9,520 bases of DNA from Verrucomicrobiaceae bacterium (GTDB lineage Bacteria; Verrucomicrobiota; Verrucomicrobiae; Verrucomicrobiales; Akkermansiaceae), in NCBI GenBank assembly GCA_947372405.1, contig CANBTO010000158.1, positions 1 to 9,520 of the forward strand. Reading direction: 5' to 3'. The notes under the pieces are model-generated. The model saw nothing but the letters and a program-made list of their open reading frames with translations. It was not told the origin of the DNA and did not search any database. Below, in pieces: positions 1-7,012 of this stretch. Made by a program: the position numbers and the translations under genes. How positions within the stretch are numbered: the stretch's first letter is position 1; each line of letters opens with the position of its first letter.

Positions 1-63
1 CATGCAGGCGAACAGGCCGCAGCAGAGCGTGGCGGTGATGGATTTGCTGTGCGGGCGCGGCAT
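1..63 (-). CDS. N-terminal fragment of a probable secreted protein (runs off the left edge)
   Basis: Reading the minus strand from an ATG at 63-61 gives 21 codons without a stop to the window edge, starting MPRPHSKSITATLCCGLFAC. This has a short basic N-terminus (Arg, His, Lys) followed by a hydrophobic Leu/Cys/Gly/Phe/Ala run, which looks like the start of a Sec signal peptide or lipoprotein leader. An A-rich GAAAAG lies a few bases upstream of the ATG and is at best a weak ribosome binding site. The gene has the same orientation as the GH2 gene, with about 370 bases between them. The product cannot be identified from 21 residues. A chance open frame is possible, but the basic-then-hydrophobic pattern and the position after a long gap favour a real gene start. 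Confidence 0.5.
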   Translation of the reverse strand, partial: MPRPHSKSITATLCCGLFACM

Positions 64-433
64 GGTCTTTTCGCGTTTGGAATCAAGAACCGTCTATCAT
101 CTCAAGGCGGTGGTGGATATGGAAAAACGCCGGGGTGTTTCCGGAGGGAGCGACCATCACGGATGCGTTGCACAAGGAGCCGCGATAAACTTGCCCGTCG
201 TAGAAGCGAATGCGCGTCTCTTATGTGCGGCGGCGCGTGAAGCTGAAGCAGACTTGTCCAAGGCTCTTGCGGCGTGGTCCCGGATCGCAATGATGGAGGG
301 TTTCCATCCCCCATACGAAGAGCCGATGAAGGAAGCACGCCGCAAACTGGCTCAAACCGAACCACGCGCGAACTCAAGTCAGGTTTGGGAAGCAGCCTCA
401 TACCTGACGCCATACGCCAGGCGCTTGTTAACT
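64..433. other. Intergenic stretch with no convincing gene
   Basis: This stretch lies between the GH2 stop codon and the start of the left-edge gene. Several frames are open on both strands, including a plus-strand frame that continues into the GH2 gene in antisense. None has a good ribosome binding site, a recognisable domain or the strong G/C third-position bias of the neighbouring genes. The plus frame around 190-430 reads as an Ala/Glu/Arg-rich helical stretch and could be a decayed gene remnant, but I cannot identify it. The only structured element I see is the small inverted repeat at 292-308. Confidence 0.5.
292..308 (-). terminator. Small perfect hairpin downstream of the GH2 gene, possible weak terminator
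   Basis: GATGGA at 292-297 and TCCATC at 303-308 form a perfect 6-bp stem with a 5-base loop. It lies about 125 bases past the GH2 stop in the direction of transcription. There is no T-tract after it on either strand, so intrinsic termination would be weak. It is the only clean stem I found in this gap. Confidence 0.2.
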
Positions 434-2230
434 TCAGGGAGTCCGTTCATAGGCAGCCTGCCGGGCGGTGATGTCGTGGATTTTCCTCACGTCGAACTTC
501 GGCTTGCGGTCGTAATAGAAGAGCCCGTTCTTTTCCTGCTCGATGTCGGTCAACTGGGTATAACAGAAACCGAAGAGGTGCGCATTGTCGAGCATGGCGT
601 CGATGGTGCCCTGGTAGCGAACATATAACTCGTCGAGGTTCTTGGGACCTTTGCCATATCCCCAGCCACCCTCGGTGGCCCAGCCGATGCCGCCGATTTC
701 GCTGACCATGAAGGGCAGACCCCGATCGGAATCCGCCATCTTGTCAGCATCTCGAAGATCCCTGGAAATGGATAGATTTTTCATCCAGCGTTCGCGCAGA
801 GCGACTGGATTGGCTTGATAATCATGGGCGTCGAGGACCTCAGGGTTGGGCAGCGTGTGGATCCAGCCGCTGGTTTCGAGTGCGGGGCGCGTGGGGTCCA
901 CCGCCTTGGTGACGTTCCAGACGAGTTGTTGCAGCTCGGCGCAGGCCTTGTCGTTGGTTTCGTTGAATGGGCACCAACCGATGACGGCGGGGTGGTTGCG
1001 GTCACGCATGAGGATTTCGGTCCATTCGTTCACGTAGGCCGAGTAGCCCTTGGGGTTGAGGTTGTAGCCCCAGTTCGGATACTCGCCCCAGACGAGATAG
1101 CCGAGTTTGTCCGCCCAGTAGAGGAACCTCGGTTCGAAGACTTTCTGGTGGAGGCGCGCGCCGTTGTAGCCGCAGGCCATGGACATTTCGATGTCATGTT
1201 TGAGCGCCTCGTCGGAGGGAGCAGTCCACAGGCCCTCAGGATAAAACCCCTGGTCAAGGATCAGGCGCTGGAAGACGGGCTTGCCGTTGATGAGGATGCG
1301 GCGGCCGTCGATCACCACCTTGCGCAATCCGAAATAGCTGCCCAGCTCGTCCAGCGTGTTTCCGCCGCTGGAGAGAGTGAGCTTCAGGTCATAGAGGAAA
1401 GGCGCGCCCGGCTCCCAGAGTTTCTTGTCCTTGAGGTTGAGCACGAGGGTGATCTGCCATGGTCCGGTGCCGCTGTCCGATCCCGTCAGTTTGCCGTCGG
1501 CGAAGGCCTCCGCCTTGAGTGTTAGATCCTTGTCATGGCCGTTGATCTTCGCGGTGACAAGCACCCGCGAGTTGTCCGGATCAGGCACCACGGATAGATT
1601 CTCGACGAATGACGAGCCGACGGCTTCCAGCCACACCGTCTGCCAGATGCCTGTGGTGCGGGTATAACTGCAGCCACCGCTTTGATCCGGCGATTGCTTG
1701 CCGCACGGCTGGAGCCCGCTCCACATGTCATCGAGCACCTTGACGACCACTTCGTTGGGTCCGGCTTTAAGCCACTTGGTGACGTCGAAATCAAACGCGG
1801 CATTCTCCCCGATGTGGGTTCCTGCGAGCTGGCCGTTGATATAGACCGAGGATTTGTAATCCACCCCGCCGAAATGCATTCTAACACGCTTGCCCTGCAT
1901 CGTGGGCGGCAGATCGAAAAGGCGGCGGTACCAGACGTTCTTCAGGCGCTGGGTATTACCCAGTCCGAGACCCGAGAGCTTGCTCTCGGGACAGAACGGG
2001 ACAGTGATTTTTGCATTGAGATCGTTGCCACCGGTCAGCACGCGCGCTTCGCCGTCGGCGGCCTTGTCGATCTCGAACTGCCACTCGCCGTTAAGAGACA
2101 TCCAGTTTTCCCGGCAAAGGTCCGGCCGGGGATGTTCCGGCCGGGGGACTGCCTCGGAAGCGCTGAGAACCCCTGTGATCAGCAGAGCAGACGTTGCGGC
2201 CATCACGGCCAGGTTTCGATTTTTGTTCAT
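434..2230 (-). CDS. Secreted glycoside hydrolase family 2 protein (beta-galactosidase/beta-glucuronidase-like)
   Basis: The protein has 598 residues from the ATG at 2230; an in-frame GTG three codons upstream (2239) would give 601. The N-terminus is a typical Sec signal peptide, with basic MNKNR then a hydrophobic stretch ending near SASEA. Next comes the GH2 jelly-roll domain: LNGEWQFEID, a VWYRRLF strand, and FGGVDYKSSVYINGQLAG. A beta-sandwich follows, then the TIM barrel with the family pattern GARLHQKVFEPRFLYWADKLGYLVWGE. The proposed acid/base is Glu424 in CPFNETND and the nucleophile is Glu511 in FMVSEIGG. Their spacing of 87 residues is normal for GH2. It should be an active retaining glycosidase, periplasmic or outside the cell, but the sugar specificity (galactoside, glucuronide, mannoside or other) cannot be read by eye. 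At about 600 residues it is compact, with no extra C-terminal modules. There is no GGAGG before the start; CAAAAG lies 11 to 16 bases upstream of the ATG. It is divergent from the oxidase-like operon. Confidence 0.92.
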   Translation of the reverse strand: MNKNRNLAVMAATSALLITGVLSASEAVPRPEHPRPDLCRENWMSLNGEWQFEIDKAADGEARVLTGGNDLNAKITVPFCPESKLSGLGLGNTQRLKNVWYRRLFDLPPTMQGKRVRMHFGGVDYKSSVYINGQLAGTHIGENAAFDFDVTKWLKAGPNEVVVKVLDDMWSGLQPCGKQSPDQSGGCSYTRTTGIWQTVWLEAVGSSFVENLSVVPDPDNSRVLVTAKINGHDKDLTLKAEAFADGKLTGSDSGTGPWQITLVLNLKDKKLWEPGAPFLYDLKLTLSSGGNTLDELGSYFGLRKVVIDGRRILINGKPVFQRLILDQGFYPEGLWTAPSDEALKHDIEMSMACGYNGARLHQKVFEPRFLYWADKLGYLVWGEYPNWGYNLNPKGYSAYVNEWTEILMRDRNHPAVIGWCPFNETNDKACAELQQLVWNVTKAVDPTRPALETSGWIHTLPNPEVLDAHDYQANPVALRERWMKNLSISRDLRDADKMADSDRGLPFMVSEIGGIGWATEGGWGYGKGPKNLDELYVRYQGTIDAMLDNAHLFGFCYTQLTDIEQEKNGLFYYDRKPKFDVRKIHDITARQAAYERTP

Positions 2231-2441
2231 GGTTTTCACTTTTGAATGAGCGGCGGCATGGCTGGTCCGTTCCGCCTTGGAGGGATTGTAACGGTGGGCG
2301 GACTTTCAACAGGCGGACGGAAGATTTTCTTTCACAACACCCCATCCTCTTTTGCCAGGTGAGGTGTCACCATGCAAGGAAGACTCACAGGTTCGATGGC
2401 GCTGGTTGACAGCAGGGGGAACGGTCCTAGCATCCGGACAG
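2231..2441. other. Divergent intergenic region between the GH2 gene and the oxidase-like operon
   Basis: These 211 bases must hold the promoters for both directions. They contain a TACAAT on the minus strand (2285-2290) and, on the plus strand, a textbook GAGG (2361-2364) placed 7 bases before ATG 2372. That ATG is not in the frame of the oxidase-like gene. The same spot has a small dyad, GGTG at 2358-2361 with CACC at 2368-2371. I see no clear FNR-type or other well-known operator. Confidence 0.4.
2285..2290 (-). promoter_or_regulatory. Candidate -10 element for the GH2 gene
   Basis: The minus strand reads TACAAT here, one mismatch from TATAAT, about 55 bases before the GH2 ATG. A TTGAAA lies 13 bases further upstream, which is too close for an ideal -35 box, so a sigma-70 assignment is weak. 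The position between two divergent genes is right for a promoter. Confidence 0.25.
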
Positions 2442-3680
2442 ATGTGCGAAGTGGCCAAGCCGCCAGATCAATCCGGACTCTCCTCGGCGGTGAGGCATTC
2501 GCTGGGATGGCTGGTATTCGGCAACTGCGTGGGTTTGTATCTATCAGTCCTGCTGTTGTTTCCCTCGTTGCAACTCGCTCAATGGACTTATGGCCGCTGG
2601 GTGCCGGTGCATTTGAACGTGCAGCTTTACGGATGGACCTCGCTGCCGCTGGTGGCGTGGCTTTTGTCGATCTACGAGGTGGACCGCAGCAAGCACTCCG
2701 CATGGGGACCGGCGGCGGTGTGGGCGTGGACGGCCGCGCTGGTGATCGGCGTGACCCGCTGGCTTGGCGGAGTGACTTCCGGCAAGATCTTCCTCGACTG
2801 GAAGGGCGGCGCGCTGTGGGCGTTGGTCGCCGCGCTCATGGTGCTCTGGTGCGTGCTCGCGCTGGCGTGGCGGGACCGCTCGCAATCCTGGAGCAAGCAG
2901 CGGAAACTCGCCGCGCTGTTAGGTTTGTCAGGACTGCTGCTGGTGCCCGCCTCGCTGGTGTTCGCCTCCTCGCCCGCCGTTTATCCGCCCATCGACCGCA
3001 CGACCGGCGGACCGACGGGCTCCAGCCTGCAGGGCTCGGCGCTGGTGGTGGTGGGGCTCATGCTGATGCTGCCGCGCGTGGCCGCAACCGCGAAACGGGA
3101 CGCGAAGTCCAAGGGGATCTGGATTTTCTTCGGCCTTTCATGGCTCGTTTTCGGCGTGGCGGAGGCGATGGGAGGCACGCACCACGATGCGCATCAGATC
3201 GGCTCGATGCTTTTCCTTCTGCCATGGGTGTGGTGGCTGCCGAAGGACTGGGCGGAATTCATCTGGCCTCCCGGTTCGCGGGTTTGGCGTGGCGCGATGT
3301 TCGCGTGGTGGGGATTGCTGGTGGTGAGCGCGCTGCTGATGTATCAAACCGGTGTGCTGGACCGCATCAAGTTCACGCAGGCTCTGGTGGCGCACTCGCA
3401 TCTGGCGATGGCGGGCTTCACCACCTCCTTCTGCGCCCTGCTGCTGGTGCTTCTAACAAACAAGCGCATGGGCGGGGCGCTCACGGTTTCACTGTGGCAT
3501 CTGGCGGCGTTTGTGATGATCGTGACGCTGGCGCTGATGGGCTGGCGGGAGGGCGGGGATTTCTCATGGATGGCGGCGCGGCCATGGTGGCGCGAATGCG
3601 GGCTCGTCGTGCGCGCGGCGTGCGGACTTGTGATGACGGGTGTATCAGTGATGTGGCTTTACGAACGGAGGACAACATGA
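2442..3680 (+). CDS. Divergent heme-copper-oxidase (cbb3-like) subunit I, 12 transmembrane helices
   Basis: From the ATG at 2442 the protein has 412 residues and about 12 hydrophobic helices, the number in heme-copper oxidase subunit I, but it is shorter than typical CcoN. Helix 2 holds VPVHLNVQLYGW; His57 fits the low-spin heme b ligand. At the helix 7/8 junction GGTHHDAH gives His247, His248 and His251, where two CuB histidines usually sit. Helix 10 has ALVAHSHLAMAGF; His318 and His320 fit the high-spin and low-spin heme ligands. Helix 6 (near SSLQGSALVVVG) has no His, so the usual third CuB ligand seems absent. The downstream CcoO/CcoP-like cytochromes support a cbb3-type relation. It is probably a membrane oxidase or reductase core, or an electron-transfer paralogue without classical activity. 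The start is uncertain: in-frame TTG 2352 would add 30 polar residues, and ATG 2442 lacks a good Shine-Dalgarno sequence. The stop overlaps the next start (ATGA). Confidence 0.75.
   Translation: MCEVAKPPDQSGLSSAVRHSLGWLVFGNCVGLYLSVLLLFPSLQLAQWTYGRWVPVHLNVQLYGWTSLPLVAWLLSIYEVDRSKHSAWGPAAVWAWTAALVIGVTRWLGGVTSGKIFLDWKGGALWALVAALMVLWCVLALAWRDRSQSWSKQRKLAALLGLSGLLLVPASLVFASSPAVYPPIDRTTGGPTGSSLQGSALVVVGLMLMLPRVAATAKRDAKSKGIWIFFGLSWLVFGVAEAMGGTHHDAHQIGSMLFLLPWVWWLPKDWAEFIWPPGSRVWRGAMFAWWGLLVVSALLMYQTGVLDRIKFTQALVAHSHLAMAGFTTSFCALLLVLLTNKRMGGALTVSLWHLAAFVMIVTLALMGWREGGDFSWMAARPWWRECGLVVRAACGLVMTGVSVMWLYERRTT
3667..3671 (+). promoter_or_regulatory. Strong ribosome binding site for the four-TM protein
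   Basis: GGAGG sits 5 bases before the ATG at 3677, inside the end of the upstream gene. It fixes the start of the small membrane protein and supports translational coupling. Confidence 0.75.
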
Positions 3681-4078
3681 ATCGGACGAAATTCCTGAAA
3701 CTGTGGAGTGTGGCGATGGGCTCGATGGACGCACTTACCGGGCTGCTGCTGGTGTTCGCGCCGGAGCTCGTGCTTCGCATGCTGCGAATTGATCCGCCTG
3801 CACCGGAAGTGATGGTCTTCATCAGCTGGATCGGGGTTTTCGTGATGGCCGTGGGGCTGAGCTATGGCTTCGCACTGGGCATAAGACGCAGCCGTGGAGA
3901 AACCGCGTGGATGTTCACCTCGCTGGTGCGTCTGATGGTGGCGGCGTTTCTAACATTCCATGTCCTCGACGAGTCGCTGGCCCGGCCGTGGGCGCTGGTC
4001 GCGCTGTCCGATGGCGCGGTGGCGGCGGTGCAGATCGCGATCCTGCGGAAGGGATGGTGGAGGGAGGTGCCGCGGTGA
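3677..4078 (+). CDS. Small four-helix membrane protein of the oxidase-like operon
   Basis: The protein has 133 residues and begins MNRTKFLKLW. It has about four hydrophobic helices, roughly residues 10-32 (including ALTGLLLVFAPEL), 43-66 (VMVFISWIGVFVMAVGL), 75-97 and 105-124, and ends in a basic tail. There are no CxxCH, His-pair or other cofactor motifs, so I do not see a redox centre. I do not recognise the family. The start overlaps the stop of the subunit-I gene by 4 bp (ATGA), and its own stop overlaps the next start by 4 bp (GTGA). Synthesis is therefore probably coupled with both neighbours, and the protein may be an accessory or structural subunit, or an assembly factor, of the same membrane complex. 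That role rests on context only. Confidence 0.8.
   Translation: MNRTKFLKLWSVAMGSMDALTGLLLVFAPELVLRMLRIDPPAPEVMVFISWIGVFVMAVGLSYGFALGIRRSRGETAWMFTSLVRLMVAAFLTFHVLDESLARPWALVALSDGAVAAVQIAILRKGWWREVPR
4063..4067 (+). promoter_or_regulatory. Ribosome binding site deciding the GTG start at 4075
   Basis: GGAGG lies 7 bases before GTG 4075, with a second GGAGG at 4059-4063. Together with the GTGA overlap this selects the GTG over an in-frame upstream ATG at 3907, which would overlap the four-TM gene by 172 bases. Confidence 0.7.
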
Positions 4079-5871
4079 AGTTCGTGGTGGCACGCGCGGC
4101 GCTGGTGGTGGCGGCGATTTACGGCTTCTTCCTGATCTTCGCGCAGTTCTCGTTCATCGAGCTGATCCGAGCCGGAGGAGCCGGCCCGGAATCCGAGCGC
4201 GCGGTGCTGGGAGCCATGGCGGTGGCGGGAATCGCCGCTGGGTTTCTGACAGCATGGCGCGGGGCCTCACCGCGCGCGTTGCGCATCGCACTGGGAGTTG
4301 CGGCGTTTGCGTCGACGCTGGCACCTTACGCCAGCCGGATGCCGGGAGCGTTTGCCGTGGCGGCGGTGACGGGCGGGGCGCTGGGAGTCGCCACGGTCGG
4401 GCTTTCCGCGCTGCTGCCCGCATGGTGCGGGTTGTTCTGGGTGGGACTGGGCACGGGGCTGGGTTATGCGTGCTGCAATCTTCCAGTGGTTTTCCAACAA
4501 TCGCCCGCCGTGCAGGCATGGATCGGCGCGGGCTTCGCGATCACCGGCATGATCTCCGTGCCACGGGCGGCGGAATGGCACATGGAGAAACCATCGCCCG
4601 TGTTCCCGTTCTGGAGCGCGGTGGCTTTGTTCACCGCGTTGGTCTGGATGGATTCGGCGGCGTTTTTCATCATCCAGCATTCCGCCGATCTCAAGTCCGG
4701 CACCTGGGGTGAGGGCTTGTTGTGGAGAAACGCGACGGTGCATCTCCTATTCGCCTGCGTGGCGGGAGCGTGGCTGGCAAGGCGTGGTGCGCGCGTTTTG
4801 CCGGGCATCGCGTGGGTGCTGCTGGCGGTGGCGGCGCTGGCGGTGAACGGGGACTCCACACGCTGGCTTGCAGGTTGGTTTTATCCGGCCGGGGTTTCGT
4901 TGTATTCCGCCGCTCTGGTGGCGTGGCCGTGCTGGTTCTCCGGAGCGGATGGTTCGCGTCCCGCAGCATGGCGCGCAGCATGGCTCTTCGCCATCGCGGG
5001 GTGGTTCGGCTCCGCGAACGGGATCGGCATGGCGCAGACGCTGCAGCATGTGCCGCCGGTGTTCGTCGCGGGCGCGGGTGCGGTGGTGCTGGGCGTGATG
5101 TTTCTATCAGACCGCAGGCACTGGCGGCCGGCGCTGGCGGTGACCGGTGTGGCAGCGGTGTCCATGGGCACACGTGAAAACCAGCCAACCTCACCCGCCG
5201 CCATGGAGCGCGGACGGCGGGTCTATCTATCAGAAGGCTGCATCCACTGCCATTCGCAGTATGTGCGGCCGGACTCGCCCGACGTGGAACCCTGGGGCCC
5301 CGCCAGCCGTGCGGAAACCGTGATGAAAGGCGAGCCAGTTCTGATCGGAAACCGCAGGCAGGGACCGGACCTGACAAACGCAGGCGCGCGCAGATCCGAA
5401 ACCTGGCTCAAAGTGCATTTCCTCGATCCACGCGCTCTCTCGCCGGACAGCCCGATGCCGTCCTACGCGCATCTTTTCGAGGATGGCCGGGGCGACGATC
5501 TCGTCCGCTATCTCAAGGACTCCGGAGTCGGCGGAACGGCGGACATGATGGCGAGATCGACACAATGGAAACCTGCAGGAAACCCGGACAAGCAGGACGG
5601 AGGAATGCTTTTCCGGACGCACTGCGCGGCTTGCCACGGCGCGCTTGGCGGGGGCAACGGCCCGTTGGCATGGCATTTCACGAGACATCCCGCCAACCTG
5701 TTAGACGGACCGTTCATCTGGACCGCCGAGGGTGATGGACTGGATCTCCGGCTTTCCCGCGCAATCAAGTTCGGCATTCCCGGAACCGACATGCCGGGGC
5801 ACGAGACGCTCGCGGACGCGGACATCGTGGCACTGACGGATTACATCAAGAGTCTCAGACGCAGGCGCTGA
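4075..5871 (+). CDS. Fusion of a ~12-TM (MFS-like) membrane domain with CcoO-like and CcoP-like cytochrome c domains
   Basis: The protein has 598 residues from GTG 4075. Residues 1 to about 350 hold some 12 hydrophobic helices. The helix 2-3 loop (GFLTAWRGASPRALRIALG) and helices 4-5 (LPAWCGLFWVGLGTGLGYA) resemble a major-facilitator fold by eye only. Residues ~370-490 are a CcoO-like cytochrome c: YLSEGCIHCHSQYVRP contains the heme motif C389-x-x-C392-H393, followed by GPDLTNAGARRSETWLKVHF and probable axial ligand Met461 in SPMPSYAHLF. Residues ~505-598 are a CcoP-like domain with C517-x-x-C520-H521 (HCAACHG) and probable Met573 in GTDMPGHE. CcoO normally has one anchor helix; replacing it with a 12-helix domain and joining a CcoP-like domain in the same chain is unusual. 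It probably delivers electrons to the subunit-I-like protein on the periplasmic side. The end overlaps the convergent kinase gene by 17 bp. Confidence 0.85.
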   Translation: MKFVVARAALVVAAIYGFFLIFAQFSFIELIRAGGAGPESERAVLGAMAVAGIAAGFLTAWRGASPRALRIALGVAAFASTLAPYASRMPGAFAVAAVTGGALGVATVGLSALLPAWCGLFWVGLGTGLGYACCNLPVVFQQSPAVQAWIGAGFAITGMISVPRAAEWHMEKPSPVFPFWSAVALFTALVWMDSAAFFIIQHSADLKSGTWGEGLLWRNATVHLLFACVAGAWLARRGARVLPGIAWVLLAVAALAVNGDSTRWLAGWFYPAGVSLYSAALVAWPCWFSGADGSRPAAWRAAWLFAIAGWFGSANGIGMAQTLQHVPPVFVAGAGAVVLGVMFLSDRRHWRPALAVTGVAAVSMGTRENQPTSPAAMERGRRVYLSEGCIHCHSQYVRPDSPDVEPWGPASRAETVMKGEPVLIGNRRQGPDLTNAGARRSETWLKVHFLDPRALSPDSPMPSYAHLFEDGRGDDLVRYLKDSGVGGTADMMARSTQWKPAGNPDKQDGGMLFRTHCAACHGALGGGNGPLAWHFTRHPANLLDGPFIWTAEGDGLDLRLSRAIKFGIPGTDMPGHETLADADIVALTDYIKSLRRRR

Positions 5872-5872
5872 G
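5854..5872. terminator. Short inverted repeat spanning the two convergent stop codons
   Basis: CTCAG at 5854-5858 and CTGAG at 5868-5872 form a 5-bp stem with a 9-base loop. It covers the TGA of the cytochrome fusion (5869-5871) and the TGA of the kinase on the other strand (5857-5855). There is no T-tract, so its value as a bidirectional terminator is uncertain, but the position is suggestive. Confidence 0.2.
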
Positions 5873-6985
5873 GTGCAGGTTCCTCGCCACGATCTCCTCG
5901 AGCACCGCCATGTTTTCCTCGATGGTCTTGACGAAAGCGAACTGGTTGCGACAGCGGTCGAGATTGTGATCCGGGCGGTGGATCTTGAAATACACGTCAC
6001 CGTTGAGATGGTCCGTTAGAAAGCGGATACCGCATTCCAGAGTCAGCAGCTTGCCGGAGAATGCGAGGTTGTCGCGCTCGGCCTCGTTGAGGAAGGTGGC
6101 GGACGCGAGATAGCCCTGCACCAGCGCCTCGAAGCGGTCGAAACGGATGCCGATATTGGACGGATCCGGATCGTCCTCGCGGGAACTGGGGGCGGCGGTG
6201 CGCACCATGTCCCCGAAGTCATAGAGCGCGGAGCCGGGCATGGTGGTGTCCAAGTCGATCACGCAGACGCCCTCTGCGGTGACATCGTCGAGCAGAACAT
6301 TGTTGAGCTTGGTGTCGTTGTGGGTGACGCGCTCGGGGATCTCCCCGCTTGCGATCAGGTCGGTGATGCGGGCGCAGTCCAAGGCTCGGGCGCGGGCGAA
6401 CGCGATCTCCCTCGCCACATCCTTCGCGCGACCGGCCACGTCCGCAGCTACGGCGGCTTCCAAGGCTTCGAGGCGTTTGGGAGTGTTGTGAAAATCCGGA
6501 ATGGTCTCGTGGAGTCGCGGACCTCCGAGCGTTGCCGCGAGTTTCTGGAACTCGCCGAAGGTGCGTGCCGCCTGATAGGCCTGCTCGTTGGTTTCCAGCA
6601 CGTCGTAGCCGCGGGCACGCTCGATGAAAGGATAGACGCGCCAGAGGTTGCCGTCCGCATCGAACGCGTAGGGCCTGCCATCCAGTGAGGGGATGCAGGT
6701 GAGCGTGCGCCGTCGGGACTCCGGATGACCTTCGGCAAGCAATGTTGCAAGGGCGTGCCTGGTCACCCGTTCGACGTTCTCCATCAACTCGACGGGCTGT
6801 TTGAAGACATGATGGTTCACCCGCTGGACGACGTAGCGAATCGTCAGTCCCGCCTGATCGAAGCAGGTGCAGTATGTGTCGTTGATGTGACCGGAGCCAT
6901 ATGGCTGCGCGCTGACGAAATCAGCCCGCATGTCGAAAAGGGCGGTGATCCCACGGATATCGGGTTGCGACGATTTGGATGGCAT
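5855..6985 (-). CDS. Phosphotransferase-family sugar kinase, N-acetylhexosamine 1-kinase (NahK)-like
   Basis: The protein has 376 residues, close to the usual NahK length of about 360, and an aminoglycoside-phosphotransferase/choline-kinase fold. The N-terminal lobe has a glycine-rich nucleotide loop, YGSGHINDTY (residues 29-38), then YVVQRVNHHVFKQP as in NahK-type enzymes. The catalytic loop is THNDTKLNNVLLD with Asp224 as likely base and Asn229 downstream. The metal-binding segment is VIDLDTTMPG with Asp244/Asp246. The expected reaction is ATP-dependent phosphorylation of a free hexosamine such as GlcNAc or GalNAc at the anomeric carbon in the cytoplasm; the exact sugar is inferred from family resemblance. 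It lies 27 bases behind the nucleotidyltransferase and is probably co-transcribed and functionally paired with it. There is no Shine-Dalgarno before ATG 6985; Met19 (6931) is an alternative, but upstream coupling makes 6985 acceptable. Its 3' end overlaps the cytochrome gene. Confidence 0.85.
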   Translation of the reverse strand: MPSKSSQPDIRGITALFDMRADFVSAQPYGSGHINDTYCTCFDQAGLTIRYVVQRVNHHVFKQPVELMENVERVTRHALATLLAEGHPESRRRTLTCIPSLDGRPYAFDADGNLWRVYPFIERARGYDVLETNEQAYQAARTFGEFQKLAATLGGPRLHETIPDFHNTPKRLEALEAAVAADVAGRAKDVAREIAFARARALDCARITDLIASGEIPERVTHNDTKLNNVLLDDVTAEGVCVIDLDTTMPGSALYDFGDMVRTAAPSSREDDPDPSNIGIRFDRFEALVQGYLASATFLNEAERDNLAFSGKLLTLECGIRFLTDHLNGDVYFKIHRPDHNLDRCRNQFAFVKTIEENMAVLEEIVARNLHLSACV

Positions 6986-7012
6986 TACTGGAGGTCGGGT
7001 CCGGGGTTTGGA

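Noticed and set aside
2..628. 208-codon plus-strand open frame
   Set aside because: It overlaps the 3' end of the well-supported GH2 gene in antisense, has no recognised domain and no ribosome binding site, and starts at the window edge.
815..1525. 236-codon plus-strand frame inside the GH2 gene
   Set aside because: It is the antisense shadow of the GH2 catalytic domain; the minus strand carries intact GH2 motifs.
3907..4074. N-terminal extension of the cytochrome fusion from ATG 3907
   Set aside because: It would overlap the four-TM gene by 172 bases. GTG 4075 has GGAGG at the right distance and forms a GTGA overlap typical of coupled genes.
2372..4078. 568-codon open frame starting at ATG 2372
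   Set aside because: Its first two thirds are an Arg/Gly/Ala-rich shadow of the membrane protein in another frame. Only the last 133 residues (from 3677) are real, and these have their own GGAGG and ATG.
4691..5377. 228-codon minus-strand frame, Pro/Arg/Ala-rich
   Set aside because: Its composition is typical of the antisense of a GC-rich membrane-protein gene, and it has no motif.
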